Part shown: positions 1-6,651 of the stretch, one piece after another
Layout: the number at the start of each line of letters is the position of its first letter
Position numbering within the stretch: the first letter of the stretch is position 1
Source of the DNA: an uncultured Eubacteriaceae bacterium
GTDB taxonomy: Bacteria > Bacillota > Clostridia > Eubacteriales > UBA1433
Reading direction: 5' to 3'
Assembly (NCBI GenBank): GCA_937914785.1
Contig: CALGIV010000114.1
Coordinates: 1-11,382 of the forward strand
Length of the DNA stretch: 11,382 nt
Position numbers and translations under genes: made by a program
The notes under the pieces: model-generated
Seen by the model: the letters and a program-made list of their open reading frames with translations, nothing else
The model's database searches: none
Told to the model about the DNA's origin: nothing

Positions 1-1
1 C

Positions 2-562
2 TTCGGTGTCTTAATCAACCGCTTCGTCCTCTCCGAGAATTGCTATGCCTCGGCCTGTGCAAGCTTGAAAAATGCCTCGGACAAGCTCTTGGAAGCGATG
101 AATAAAGACGAGGACTTTATCACCTGTGCCAAATTTACAAACCTGGCGCCCATCAAAAGCGATCTTGCCAAGATGGAACTGAAATTGAAGCGCACTGTCG
201 AAGATAAAGACTTGCGCCTTTTCAAGCGCTATGCCGACATCGATCTAAGTTTCTTTATATATCTGCATACACTGGCCAGAAAACTTACCGAAGCCGTTGA
301 GGTCGCGCACGCCCACAGCGAATCTTTCCATCGGATGCGCGCAGAGTTTCAGGCTGTTTATTTACAGAATATGGAAAATATTCTCGCCTCCTACAAGCGG
401 CTGATCACAGACGCCTACATCGATACGATTGAAATTCCAGCACTGCATATCCAAATGATCTCGGCAGAAAACAGCGACGAAGTCCATCTGCTCAACACTG
501 TCTATCAGTTCGAAAAAGCCTACCGCGATTATGAACTTCCAACCGCTGTTGAAACTTTATAG
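2..562 (+). CDS. 3' part of an unrecognised helical protein gene (5' end outside the window)
   Basis: The frame is open from the first bases of the window to a TAG stop, so the start lies upstream; an in-frame TTG at 65 has no good ribosome binding site and is probably internal. About 186 residues are visible. They are rich in Lys, Glu, Ala and Leu with regular hydrophobic spacing, suggesting a mostly alpha-helical, soluble or membrane-associated domain. There is no clear membrane segment in the visible part and no catalytic motif I can name. Codon use matches the neighbouring genes, which supports real coding. It ends 24 bases before the convergent Xre gene stops. I do not recognise the family. 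Confidence 0.75.
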   Translation, partial: FGVLINRFVLSENCYASACASLKNASDKLLEAMNKDEDFITCAKFTNLAPIKSDLAKMELKLKRTVEDKDLRLFKRYADIDLSFFIYLHTLARKLTEAVEVAHAHSESFHRMRAEFQAVYLQNMENILASYKRLITDAYIDTIEIPALHIQMISAENSDEVHLLNTVYQFEKAYRDYELPTAVETL

Positions 563-586
563 ATAAGTGTACATAAAGTGTGCTTT

Positions 587-808
587 TTATCGAAACCGAT
601 CGTCTGAAAAGAAATCAATGATATCAATATCAAGACCCATGCAAATTTTTTGCAGATCTACAATTTGAATACGATCCGCCTGACCGTTAAGAATGTGTTC
701 AAAAAATGCACGATCTATTCGCGCGCGCTCGGCCAGCTGCGCCGCATCCATCTGCTTTTCGACACATAACTCACGAATCCTCTCTATTACTTCCTTATTG
801 ATGTTCAT
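587..808 (-). CDS. small Xre/Cro-CI family HTH transcriptional regulator
   Basis: A 73-residue single-domain DNA-binding protein. Residues 5-62 fit the five-helix Xre fold: a first helix with IRELC, the turn AAQLAERARIDRAFFEHILNG (about 22-42) as the helix-turn-helix, and a closing LQKICMGLDIDIIDFF helix typical of the family. There is no effector domain. The start at 808 is chosen because AGGAGGGG lies six bases upstream; the frame stays open to 943, but that extension has no family similarity and no such site. It is divergent from nadE, with 161 bases between the start codons, so autoregulation or control of nadE is possible but not shown. Confidence 0.85.
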   Translation of the reverse strand: MNINKEVIERIRELCVEKQMDAAQLAERARIDRAFFEHILNGQADRIQIVDLQKICMGLDIDIIDFFSDDRFR

Positions 809-814
809 CCGATT

Positions 815-822
815 CCCCTCCT
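815..822 (-). promoter_or_regulatory. ribosome binding site fixing the start of the Xre gene
   Basis: On the minus strand AGGAGGGG stands six bases before the ATG at 808. It is a near-perfect anti-16S match and decides for the short 73-residue form over the longer open frame reaching 943. Confidence 0.75.
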
Positions 823-906
823 GTCTACCTACAATAGTATCATCTGTTTCCGCTCTTTTATCCATTTCACACGTATTGTTTATATAATTGCTTCGACAGC
901 TACATT

Positions 907-934
907 TTGTCTTTGAGCAATAATGTGCTATAAT
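907..934 (+). promoter_or_regulatory. predicted sigma-70 promoter of nadE-rsfS
   Basis: TTGTCT (907-912) and a perfect TATAAT (929-934) are separated by 16 bases. Transcription would start near 941, leaving a leader of about 29 bases that contains the GAGAGGG ribosome binding site at 958-964. The promoter lies in the divergent gap shared with the Xre gene. Confidence 0.65.
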
Positions 935-969
935 AATGTTCATAATAGAATAAAAACGAGAGGGATTCT

Positions 970-2838
970 ATGCTGAATTACGGATTTACACGACTGGCGC
1001 TTTGCAAACCGACCGCAACACCGGGCGATATGAACAGCAACTGCAACTCCATACTTTCCTATTTAAAACAGGCTTCCGCCGAAAAAGCGGATATCTTTTT
1101 AACACCGCGTCTAAGCCTGACGACAGCCAGTCTCGGCGACTTATTCTGCGACAGGGCGGTACTCCATAAAGCGGAAGAGAACCTTAAGCATCTGCTTGAA
1201 GAAAACACCGCCAACGAAGATATGCTCTGTTTTATCGGCCTGCCGGTAAAAGACGGTATACGCATCTATGATGCCACTGCAGCCATACAGGGCAAAACGA
1301 TTCTCAGCCTCATCGTTCACGCGCCACAATATACGCAATTCAGCCCTTTCGATGAAGATTACGGCCAGATCACACTATGCGGCCAAGACGTTCTCATCGC
1401 AAGCGATATTTCTTTTATCTATGATAGCGACTCCGCGCTCAACATTCGCCTCTGCGCCGGCAGCGACTTGTTTGCGCTGGCCGAAGCCTGCCACACCGAA
1501 GCTTCCATTGTTTTAAATCCACGCGCCGACAACGAAGATATGCGCTCCTACAAACGCTTTTTAAATGCGAGCAAGTGCATCTCCGCATTGCAACATACCG
1601 TCCTGGCTTCCGTCGGCAGCGGATACGGCGAAGCTGCGATGGAAGGGCTCTACAGCGGCAGCGCATTCATTGCAGAAAACGGCGATGTTCCGGCACAAAA
1701 CGAACGTTATGCACTTGAAGGTACACTGACGGTCTACGACGTCGACTATCAAGCTGCTGCCTTTAAAAAAAGTAAAGCGCGCACTTACGCGGCAGATAAG
1801 GGCATCCAGCTCCCCTTTCATCTGCCAGTCAAGCAACGGGAGCCCATCCGTCATTTCGATCCGTTACCATTCCTATGCGAAACCGAAGACGAAGCTTATG
1901 AACTGGAAGAAGCTTTCAATATTCAAATCAACGCGGTCAGCCAACGCCTCACGCGCGCTTACGCGCAAAAGATCGTACTGGGCGTCTCCGGCGGGCTTGA
2001 TTCTACGCTGGCCCTGCTCGTCGCCGCAAATGTGATGAAGAAGCTCGCGCACCCTGCAAGCGACGTCGTCGCCGTCACGATGCCGGGCTTCGGCACGACA
2101 GACCGCACTTATCAAAACGCCCTTATCCTGATGCAAAGCCTGGGTTGTCAAATCCGTGAGATCCCGATTCGCGACGCCGTTACACTGCATTTCAAAGATA
2201 TCGGACACGATATTGAAGAGAAAAACGTCGTATATGAAAATGCCCAGGCCCGCGAGCGCACACAAATTTTGATGGACATTGCCAATGGCTGTTCAGGCAT
2301 CGTACTCGGCACCGGTGACTTGAGCGAAGCTGCGCTTGGCTGGTCGACTTTTAACGGCGACCATATGGCGATGTACGGCGCCAACAGCACGATTCCCAAA
2401 ACGCTGATCCGCCGGATGGTGACTTATATCGCTACGTATAAGAGCGACGATAAAACAAAAGAAACACTGTTCGACATTCTCGACACCCCCGTATCACCGG
2501 AACTGCTGCCGCCGGACAAAAGCGGCAAAATCGCCCAAAAGACAGAAGAGAGCATCGGCGCATACGAGCTCCACGATTTCTTTTTATACCACATGATTCT
2601 TTTTGGTCATACGCCCGAAAAATTACTTTACACTGCCAAATATGCTTTCAGAGAAAGTTATGACGAGGCTTATATCCAAAAATACCTCAACCTGTTTTAC
2701 CGCCGCTTTATGAGCCAGCAATTCAAGCGCGCGACAATGCCGGAAAGCCCAAAGGTCACGGAAATATCTCTAAGCGCCCGCAGCGCGTTTGAATTGCCGT
2801 CCGAATTAAGCGCTTCCGACTGGATGATTGAAGAATAA
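970..2838 (+). CDS. nadE: NAD+ synthetase, two-domain form with a degenerate glutaminase domain
   Basis: Final step of NAD synthesis: ATP-dependent amidation of deamido-NAD. The protein has 622 residues: an N-terminal nitrilase-type glutaminase-like domain (about 1-275) and a C-terminal synthetase domain (about 310-600). The synthetase part is intact: the P-loop SGGLDST at 340-346, YENAQARERTQILMD at 422-436, GTGDLSEAALGWSTFNGDH at 447-465, and PVSPELLPP near 507-515. The glutaminase part keeps landmarks (LSLT then GDLF at 48-59), but the Glu of the usual PEL motif is Arg47 (PRL). No lysine occurs between residues 109 and 196, where the catalytic Lys should be. A Cys162 remains, but the usual CED context is CAG. 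It may therefore use free ammonia. The start ATG has GAGAGGG five bases upstream. It is followed after 11 bases by rsfS. Confidence 0.95.
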   Translation: MLNYGFTRLALCKPTATPGDMNSNCNSILSYLKQASAEKADIFLTPRLSLTTASLGDLFCDRAVLHKAEENLKHLLEENTANEDMLCFIGLPVKDGIRIYDATAAIQGKTILSLIVHAPQYTQFSPFDEDYGQITLCGQDVLIASDISFIYDSDSALNIRLCAGSDLFALAEACHTEASIVLNPRADNEDMRSYKRFLNASKCISALQHTVLASVGSGYGEAAMEGLYSGSAFIAENGDVPAQNERYALEGTLTVYDVDYQAAAFKKSKARTYAADKGIQLPFHLPVKQREPIRHFDPLPFLCETEDEAYELEEAFNIQINAVSQRLTRAYAQKIVLGVSGGLDSTLALLVAANVMKKLAHPASDVVAVTMPGFGTTDRTYQNALILMQSLGCQIREIPIRDAVTLHFKDIGHDIEEKNVVYENAQARERTQILMDIANGCSGIVLGTGDLSEAALGWSTFNGDHMAMYGANSTIPKTLIRRMVTYIATYKSDDKTKETLFDILDTPVSPELLPPDKSGKIAQKTEESIGAYELHDFFLYHMILFGHTPEKLLYTAKYAFRESYDEAYIQKYLNLFYRRFMSQQFKRATMPESPKVTEISLSARSAFELPSELSASDWMIEE

Positions 2839-2849
2839 AAGGAGTTAAG

Positions 2850-3200
2850 ATGGATTACATCAAAAAAGCAGAAATGATTGCCCTGTGGGCACAGGAAAAA
2901 AACGCGACCGACATCGACATTATCGACGTCACCGAGCTGACCAGCGTCACAGACGTTTTCGTCTTTATGAGTGCTGCAAACGAGCGCCAGGTAGATGCGA
3001 TTAACGAACACATTTACGTTCAGGCCAAAACCGCCGAATTTAATATCCCGTCTGTCGAAGGCAAGAAGGAACGTCGGTGGGTGTTGCTCGACTTTGGCGA
3101 CGTCGTCGTTCATATCTTCCATCACGAGGAACGCGAATACTACGATATTGAAAAACTATGGGCCGACGGAAAATTTATCCTGCTGCCCGATCGAAAATAA
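2850..3200 (+). CDS. rsfS: ribosomal silencing factor RsfS (Iojap/YbeB family)
   Basis: RsfS binds ribosomal protein uL14 on the large subunit and prevents joining of the subunits when nutrients are short. The 116-residue length is normal. The family signature is near the C-terminus: RRWVLLDFGDVVVHIFHHEE followed by REYYDIEKLW (about 75-104). The N-terminal half carries the usual ATDIDIIDVTELTSVTDVFVF segment. AAGGAG precedes the ATG by a few bases, and the gene sits 11 bases after nadE, so the two are probably cotranscribed. In many Bacillota rsfS lies beside another NAD gene, nadD; the pairing with nadE here is a different version of that neighbourhood. Confidence 0.95.
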   Translation: MDYIKKAEMIALWAQEKNATDIDIIDVTELTSVTDVFVFMSAANERQVDAINEHIYVQAKTAEFNIPSVEGKKERRWVLLDFGDVVVHIFHHEEREYYDIEKLWADGKFILLPDRK

Positions 3201-3235
3201 AAAAATTTCACCTTTAATAACTTTGAATTATAACA

Positions 3236-3270
3236 AACCGCCAGTTGAAAATTACCGGCGGTTATTATTG
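3236..3270 (+). terminator. hairpin after rsfS, weak terminator
   Basis: AACCGCC (3236-3242) pairs perfectly with GGCGGTT (3257-3263) around a 14-base loop. Only a broken T-rich run (ATTATTGTGTG) follows, so termination here may be partial or the hairpin may protect the 3' end. Confidence 0.5.
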
Positions 3271-3283
3271 TGTGTTTGTGTTA

Positions 3284-3316
3284 AATAGGGCCCGTTCCTC
3301 GCTCTATTGTTTTTTT
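3284..3316 (+). terminator. factor-independent terminator of nadE-rsfS
   Basis: AATAGGGC (3284-3291) pairs with GCTCTATT (3301-3308), eight pairs including one G-U, with a 9-base loop. It is followed by a run of seven T (3310-3316). It lies 84 bases after the rsfS stop and is the stronger of the two hairpins there. Confidence 0.65.
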
Positions 3317-3530
3317 AGTGATTTTTTCAACTCTTCCTTCGTTTCTCCAAAAAAGAACTTTGTTGAGCTCTCATATCTGTAAACGTCCTATCTTAAAATC
3401 GAGATTTTGATTACCAATCTGTTGTGCAACTTCGTACAAAAGTACGATCTGTCAGTTTGTTCTTTGGCAAAAAATCAAAGCGATGATCATACATAATAAC
3501 CGCATTGAAACTAATTAAAGATATAACATA
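3304..3530 (-). pseudogene. possible remains of a small gene on the minus strand
   Basis: Three short consecutive minus-strand frames read like protein but are broken by stops and frame changes: one includes RFDFLPKNKLTDRTF and ends at 3411; the next reads YEVAQQIGNQNLDFKIGRL and ends at 3371; the last ends STKFFFGETKEELKKSLKKQ at 3304. Joined, they would give a charged, partly helical polypeptide of some 70 residues. No family is recognised, and in AT-rich DNA such traces can arise by chance. The upstream end runs into the terminator of the amidohydrolase gene. Confidence 0.2.
3432..3447. repeat. perfect 16-base inverted repeat
   Basis: TCGTAC-AAAA-GTACGA is a perfect palindromic hairpin with a 4-base spacer, in the gap between the convergent rsfS and amidohydrolase genes. 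No T run or promoter adjoins it, so neither a terminator nor an operator role can be assigned. Confidence 0.4.
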
Positions 3531-3564
3531 AAACAAAAACAGCGTAGCCAAAGCTACACCGTTT
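3531..3564 (-). terminator. strong factor-independent terminator of the amidohydrolase gene
   Basis: Read on the minus strand, AAACGGTGTAGC (3564-3553) pairs with GCTACGCTGTTT (3548-3537), twelve pairs including two G-U, around the loop TTTG. The T run TTTTTGTTT overlaps the end of the second arm and continues past it. It begins about 60 bases past the stop at 3626. The plus strand has no T run, so it serves the minus-strand gene. Confidence 0.8.
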
Positions 3565-3625
3565 CAATTACGCACTATGCTATTTTATTGAAACCATCAT
3601 ACCGCAGAAAACTTTTTTATAAAGA

Positions 3626-4888
3626 TTACGGCATCATATTTTTCAGCAGCTTATTCGCCTGAGAGAAGATTTTATCTTTATCCTCCCCAATAAAATATTC
3701 CCCTTTTTCGTAGAGGATTTTTCCGGCCACCATCGTAAGCGCAACGTTTTGCTTGTTCGCACTGTAGACGATATTACCCACCTCACTTATCATCGGCTGC
3801 ATATTGACCGCATTCACATCAATTACGACAAGGTCTGCCTGTTTGCCTTCGGCGATCTCGTCACAATCATCAATCCCCATCGCCTTAGCGCCGGTCACCG
3901 TTGCCATTTTTAATACTTCTTTCGCTTCAAGCGCATCCGCCTCACGCCTTAAAATCTTTTGCATCACGGCCGCCAAATACATTTCGCGAAACATGTCCAA
4001 TCCATTATTGCTCGCCGCGCCATCCGTTCCGAGGGCAATATTGATGCCGTTTTCCCGCATAAGCGTTAGCGGCGCAATACCACTCGCCAGCTTGGCATTC
4101 GACGCCGGACAGGATATGACATAAAGCGCCTTTTCGCGCAGGATGCGCAAATCCTCTTCGCTGATATGGACAAAGTGAAACCCGCCACCGCCGTATTCAT
4201 AAAGACCAAGACTATCTAAAAATACTGCCGGCGTCATACCATGACGCTCAATACACTCTTCTACTTCGCGCCTCGTCTCCGCATTATGTGAAAAGACCGG
4301 CGCTTTATAAAGCTTTGCCAGAGCAGCAATTTCCTTTAACAGGCCGATCTCTGCCGTATATTCGGCATGAAAGCCCAATCGATAACCGATCAACGGATGC
4401 ATATTATTAAATTTATTATAATTGTGCTGCAGGCGCAATACTTCCTTTGCATCGCCGGCCACCCCGCCGCACAGCACCGTGCGAAACCCACACTCAATGC
4501 TCGCCGCAACACAGGCATCCGGCTCATAATACATATCAAAACAGGCTGTAATCCCACTCGAAAGATACTCCATAATCGCCAGCTTCGTAAAAATATAGAC
4601 GATTTCTTCTGTAAGCAATTCTTCCATCGGCAAAATATTATCAAACAACCATTCCTTCAATGGCAAATCATCTGCATAAGAACGCAAAAACGTCATCGCA
4701 GCATGCGAATGTGCATTTTTAAAACCTGCCAGCAACAGCCCGCCCGCCACGTCGATCTGCCGCTCATATACATATTCAGCCGGCGGCGCAGAGCCCACGT
4801 AAACGATTTTATCCCCGTCAACCACAACTTCTGCGCTGTGAAAATCCATCTGCCGGCTTAATACTTTCCCATTATAAAAGCGTATCAT
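3626..4888 (-). CDS. amidohydrolase, MTA/SAH (5'-methylthioadenosine/S-adenosylhomocysteine) deaminase-like
   Basis: A cytosolic metal-dependent hydrolase of the MtaD/SsnA/TrzN group; members remove an amino group from adenosine derivatives or related rings. The 420 residues match the family. Visible motifs are the HxH metal site AHSHAAMTFLRSYADDLP (59-76), GFHAEYT (172-178, matching the usual GPHAPYT), SHNAET (200-205) with the next metal His, FHFVHISEED (237-246), and the late metal Asp in ALGTDGAASNN (285-295). The start at 4888 gives the normal beginning MIRFYNGKVL; GGAGG sequences lie 1 and 11 bases upstream. An ATG at 4912 would add eight residues but has no ribosome site. The gene stands alone with its own terminator. 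MTA/SAH deamination is the likely role, but the substrate cannot be settled from sequence. Confidence 0.85.
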   Translation of the reverse strand: MIRFYNGKVLSRQMDFHSAEVVVDGDKIVYVGSAPPAEYVYERQIDVAGGLLLAGFKNAHSHAAMTFLRSYADDLPLKEWLFDNILPMEELLTEEIVYIFTKLAIMEYLSSGITACFDMYYEPDACVAASIECGFRTVLCGGVAGDAKEVLRLQHNYNKFNNMHPLIGYRLGFHAEYTAEIGLLKEIAALAKLYKAPVFSHNAETRREVEECIERHGMTPAVFLDSLGLYEYGGGGFHFVHISEEDLRILREKALYVISCPASNAKLASGIAPLTLMRENGINIALGTDGAASNNGLDMFREMYLAAVMQKILRREADALEAKEVLKMATVTGAKAMGIDDCDEIAEGKQADLVVIDVNAVNMQPMISEVGNIVYSANKQNVALTMVAGKILYEKGEYFIGEDKDKIFSQANKLLKNMMP

Positions 4889-4912
4889 TCCTCCGATTTC
4901 CTCCAAACCCAT

Positions 4913-5276
4913 TCAACAATCTGTTTATATTTATTTTATCATTAAACGATACAAAATAAAACGCTCATTTTGCTGTATTTTACCGTTTATCCTCAAAATA
5001 CAACTCTCTAACCCCATAACCAAATTCCCTGTCCAAAACCAAACCAATAATCAAAAGATAAATATTTAACCGAACGCGCCTTCAAAGAAATGCCCGAAAA
5101 GAATCCGGCTGTAGAAAAACAAGTATGGTCTTTTACAGCATCTTGAACGCTTAAAGAAAAAGCCAAGCTTTGAATTGATAACGTATATTTATCATACATA
5201 ACCCCAAAGAAACTCAGTTACTAACATAACCACCTCAATGCCCTATAAACCCGCAATCATCAATCCAAACACTTCC
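4913..5276. other. AT-rich gap without a convincing gene
   Basis: This gap lies between the divergent amidohydrolase and lipoprotein genes. It should hold the amidohydrolase promoter, but I see no -35/-10 pair good enough to name. The minus strand is open from 5199 to 5008 (63 codons, ending in an aromatic DYWFGFGQGIWLWG), but it lacks a well-placed ribosome binding site and resembles nothing I know. No RNA gene or terminator is evident. Confidence 0.4.
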
Positions 5277-5305
5277 TTGAACTCCATAGGCCGATGTTGT
5301 ATAAT
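5277..5305 (+). promoter_or_regulatory. near-consensus sigma-70 promoter of the lipoprotein gene
   Basis: TTGAAC (5277-5282) and a perfect TATAAT (5300-5305) have the ideal 17-base spacing. The start of transcription would fall near 5312, right at the AGGAG ribosome binding site, giving a leader of only about 12 bases. Confidence 0.8.
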
Positions 5306-5323
5306 TTATTCAGGAGATTGGAT

Positions 5324-5761
5324 ATGAAAAAGAAAATAATCATCATTTGCCTTATTCTTTTTGCTTTCACATTACCTTCCTGTGGCTCCGGCAACAGCAC
5401 CTTAAGCGAAGAGGACTATCGAGCCCTTGCCGTTGAATTTATCAACGAGATTGAAACTTTATATCAATTAAAACAAAAAGAGTTTACTTCTCTCGATCCT
5501 ATCATCACATTGAGTGAAAACTTATGCGGCATTCAGGCACCGAAAAAATATAAAAGCGTACACGATAAACTACTTTCCATCGCCACACCTTATACGGATG
5601 CCGACTTCTCTGAAGCACTTTATCACTACCTTTCGGCGCCGCAAAAACTCAACACCTCAGATCATGAAACGCTTAAAGTATACAAAGAACAATATCCAAA
5701 TGCATTCAATCCGACCAATGTACTGGAAGAGGCAAAAACCCTGCTTGCCTTCGGCGACTAA
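5324..5761 (+). CDS. small secreted lipoprotein of unknown function
   Basis: A 145-residue protein with a lipoprotein signal peptide: positive start MKKK, hydrophobic stretch IIIICLILFAFT, and LPSC with Cys20 as the lipidated residue, followed by GSGNS. The mature part is hydrophilic, about 125 residues, predicted helical and without a known motif, so it is probably anchored to the outer face of a membrane. The start at 5324 is preferred because AGGAG precedes it by seven bases. An in-frame ATG at 5294 overlaps the -10 box of the promoter and so would not be transcribed. The gene is monocistronic, with a convergent sugar transferase behind it. The family is not recognised. Confidence 0.85.
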   Translation: MKKKIIIICLILFAFTLPSCGSGNSTLSEEDYRALAVEFINEIETLYQLKQKEFTSLDPIITLSENLCGIQAPKKYKSVHDKLLSIATPYTDADFSEALYHYLSAPQKLNTSDHETLKVYKEQYPNAFNPTNVLEEAKTLLAFGD

Positions 5762-5781
5762 AAAAGCACCCCTCAGGATGC
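5760..5781 (-). terminator. terminator of the phosphoglycosyl transferase gene, overlapping the lipoprotein stop codon
   Basis: On the minus strand GCATCC (5781-5776) pairs with GGGTGC (5771-5766), six pairs with one G-U, around the loop TGAG, and six T follow (5765-5760). The T run is the complement of the A bases in and after the TAA stop of the lipoprotein gene. On the plus strand the same hairpin has an A-C mismatch and a poor T run. Confidence 0.75.
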
Positions 5782-5788
5782 TGCTTTC

Positions 5789-6430
5789 CTACATTTCTTT
5801 GCTGATTGCCTGTACCTTTTTCAACGTCGCTTTCTGATACTGACAATCCTTTACGCCTTTTCTTTTCAAGACCACATAAATCGAACAGAAGAAACACCGG
5901 CAATCGAACAAAAAACTCATACGCTGCTTATATTCCCCATCAAACTTTGCCGTCTGATCGGCAGTTAACAAGTCACGGCCATTGATCTGCGCCCAGCCGG
6001 TAAGCCCGGGCTTGACGTCATTTGCGCCGTATCGGTCCCGCTTTAAAATTAACGATTTATGATTTAAGATAATCGGACGCGGTCCGACGATTGCCATATC
6101 TCCTTTTAAGATATTCAACAGCTGCGGCAATTCATCCAAACTGCTTTTTCGCAAAAAACTACCCACACGCGTTATGTAACTTCCGGCATTATTGAATTTA
6201 TGCGTTGGGATATCGTCCGGCGTATCGATATACATCGTGCGAAATTTATAAATCGTAAAAATACTTTTATGAATACCGTATCGCTGTTGCTTAAAAATAA
6301 CCGGCCCTTCGGAATCCAATTTAATAAAAATGGCTATAATCAAAAAAACAGGTGATAAGATAATAAGCGCAACAGAAGACATTATCACGTCCATAAAGCG
6401 CTTTATTTTTACATACATTGATTCATTCAC
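5789..6430 (-). CDS. undecaprenyl-phosphate phosphoglycosyl transferase (PglC/WbaP catalytic-domain type)
   Basis: A bacterial sugar transferase that moves a sugar phosphate from a nucleotide sugar to undecaprenyl phosphate at the inner face of the membrane, the first step of a surface glycan. At 213 residues it is the short form with only the catalytic domain. A single hydrophobic segment (about 14-37) contains the Ser-Pro kink (26-27) expected for the re-entrant helix. Next come EGPVIFKQQRYG (41-52), YKFRTM (61-66), the catalytic Asp99-Glu100 in SLDELPQLLNILKGD, VGPRP (115-119) and KPGLTGWAQINGRD (140-153). The start ATG has AAAGG five bases upstream. No other glycan genes adjoin it, and it has its own promoter and terminator. 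The sugar is unknown. Confidence 0.92.
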   Translation of the reverse strand: MNESMYVKIKRFMDVIMSSVALIILSPVFLIIAIFIKLDSEGPVIFKQQRYGIHKSIFTIYKFRTMYIDTPDDIPTHKFNNAGSYITRVGSFLRKSSLDELPQLLNILKGDMAIVGPRPIILNHKSLILKRDRYGANDVKPGLTGWAQINGRDLLTADQTAKFDGEYKQRMSFLFDCRCFFCSIYVVLKRKGVKDCQYQKATLKKVQAISKEM

Positions 6431-6445
6431 GCCTTTGTTTAAGAG

Positions 6446-6478
6446 TTCAGGATTCTGTTTTCATGAAACAAAACTGAA
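6446..6478. repeat. imperfect inverted repeat at the 5' end of the sugar transferase transcript
   Basis: TTCAG (6446-6450) pairs with CTGAA (6474-6478), and inside it TGTTT (6456-6460) pairs with AAACA (6466-6470) around TCATG, with an internal loop between. It covers the predicted transcription start (near 6475) and leader of the minus-strand gene, so it may be an operator or a 5' hairpin of the mRNA. Confidence 0.45.
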
Positions 6479-6481
6479 TTA

Positions 6482-6510
6482 ATTTTATCATCAACTCTGT
6501 TATTTTTCAA
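6482..6510 (-). promoter_or_regulatory. predicted promoter of the phosphoglycosyl transferase gene
   Basis: On the minus strand TTGAAA (6510-6505) and TAAAAT (6487-6482) are spaced 17 bases. Transcription would start near 6475, about 45 bases before the ATG at 6430. It is divergent from the aro operon promoter 80 bases away. Confidence 0.65.
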
Positions 6511-6589
6511 CTGATTTTTTTGTAAACTTCAAAAAATTGACAGTTTATAACCACACATTTTGCAGTTTTGAAATTAATTTAGTTTTCTC

Positions 6590-6618
6590 TTTACATATAC
6601 TTTTGTTTGTGATATAGT
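6590..6618 (+). promoter_or_regulatory. promoter of the aro operon and its leader
   Basis: TTTACA (6590-6595) and TATAGT (6613-6618) are separated by 17 bases. The start of transcription is expected near 6625, 27 bases before the leader peptide ATG. No other promoter-like pair is seen between here and aroF. Confidence 0.75.
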
Positions 6619-6651
6619 ATATGCAATAATCTTAAATAAGGAAACGAAAGA

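Noticed and set aside
555..592. Terminator between the first gene and the Xre gene
   Set aside because: AAGTGTACA and TGTGCTT before a T run can pair only with a two-base bulge and a G-U pair; too weak to call.
809..943. Longer form of the Xre regulator (118 residues)
   Set aside because: The added N-terminal part does not fit the family, overlaps the nadE promoter region, and AGGAGGGG marks the start at 808.
3504..3594. CRISPR-like ATTGAAAC words (3504, 3587, and reversed at 3561)
   Set aside because: Only the 8-base ends match; there is no full repeat, the spacing is wrong, and the reversed copy overlaps the arm of a terminator.
5008..5199. 63-codon minus-strand gene in the gap before the lipoprotein gene
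   Set aside because: It lies in a gap and is not a shadow of another gene, but it has no proper ribosome binding site, promoter, terminator or recognisable similarity.
6500..6620. TyrR-like boxes (TGTAAA / TTTACA words near 6530 and 6590)
   Set aside because: The words occur, but not in the required spaced palindrome, and TTTACA is explained as the -35 box; AT-rich DNA gives such matches by chance.
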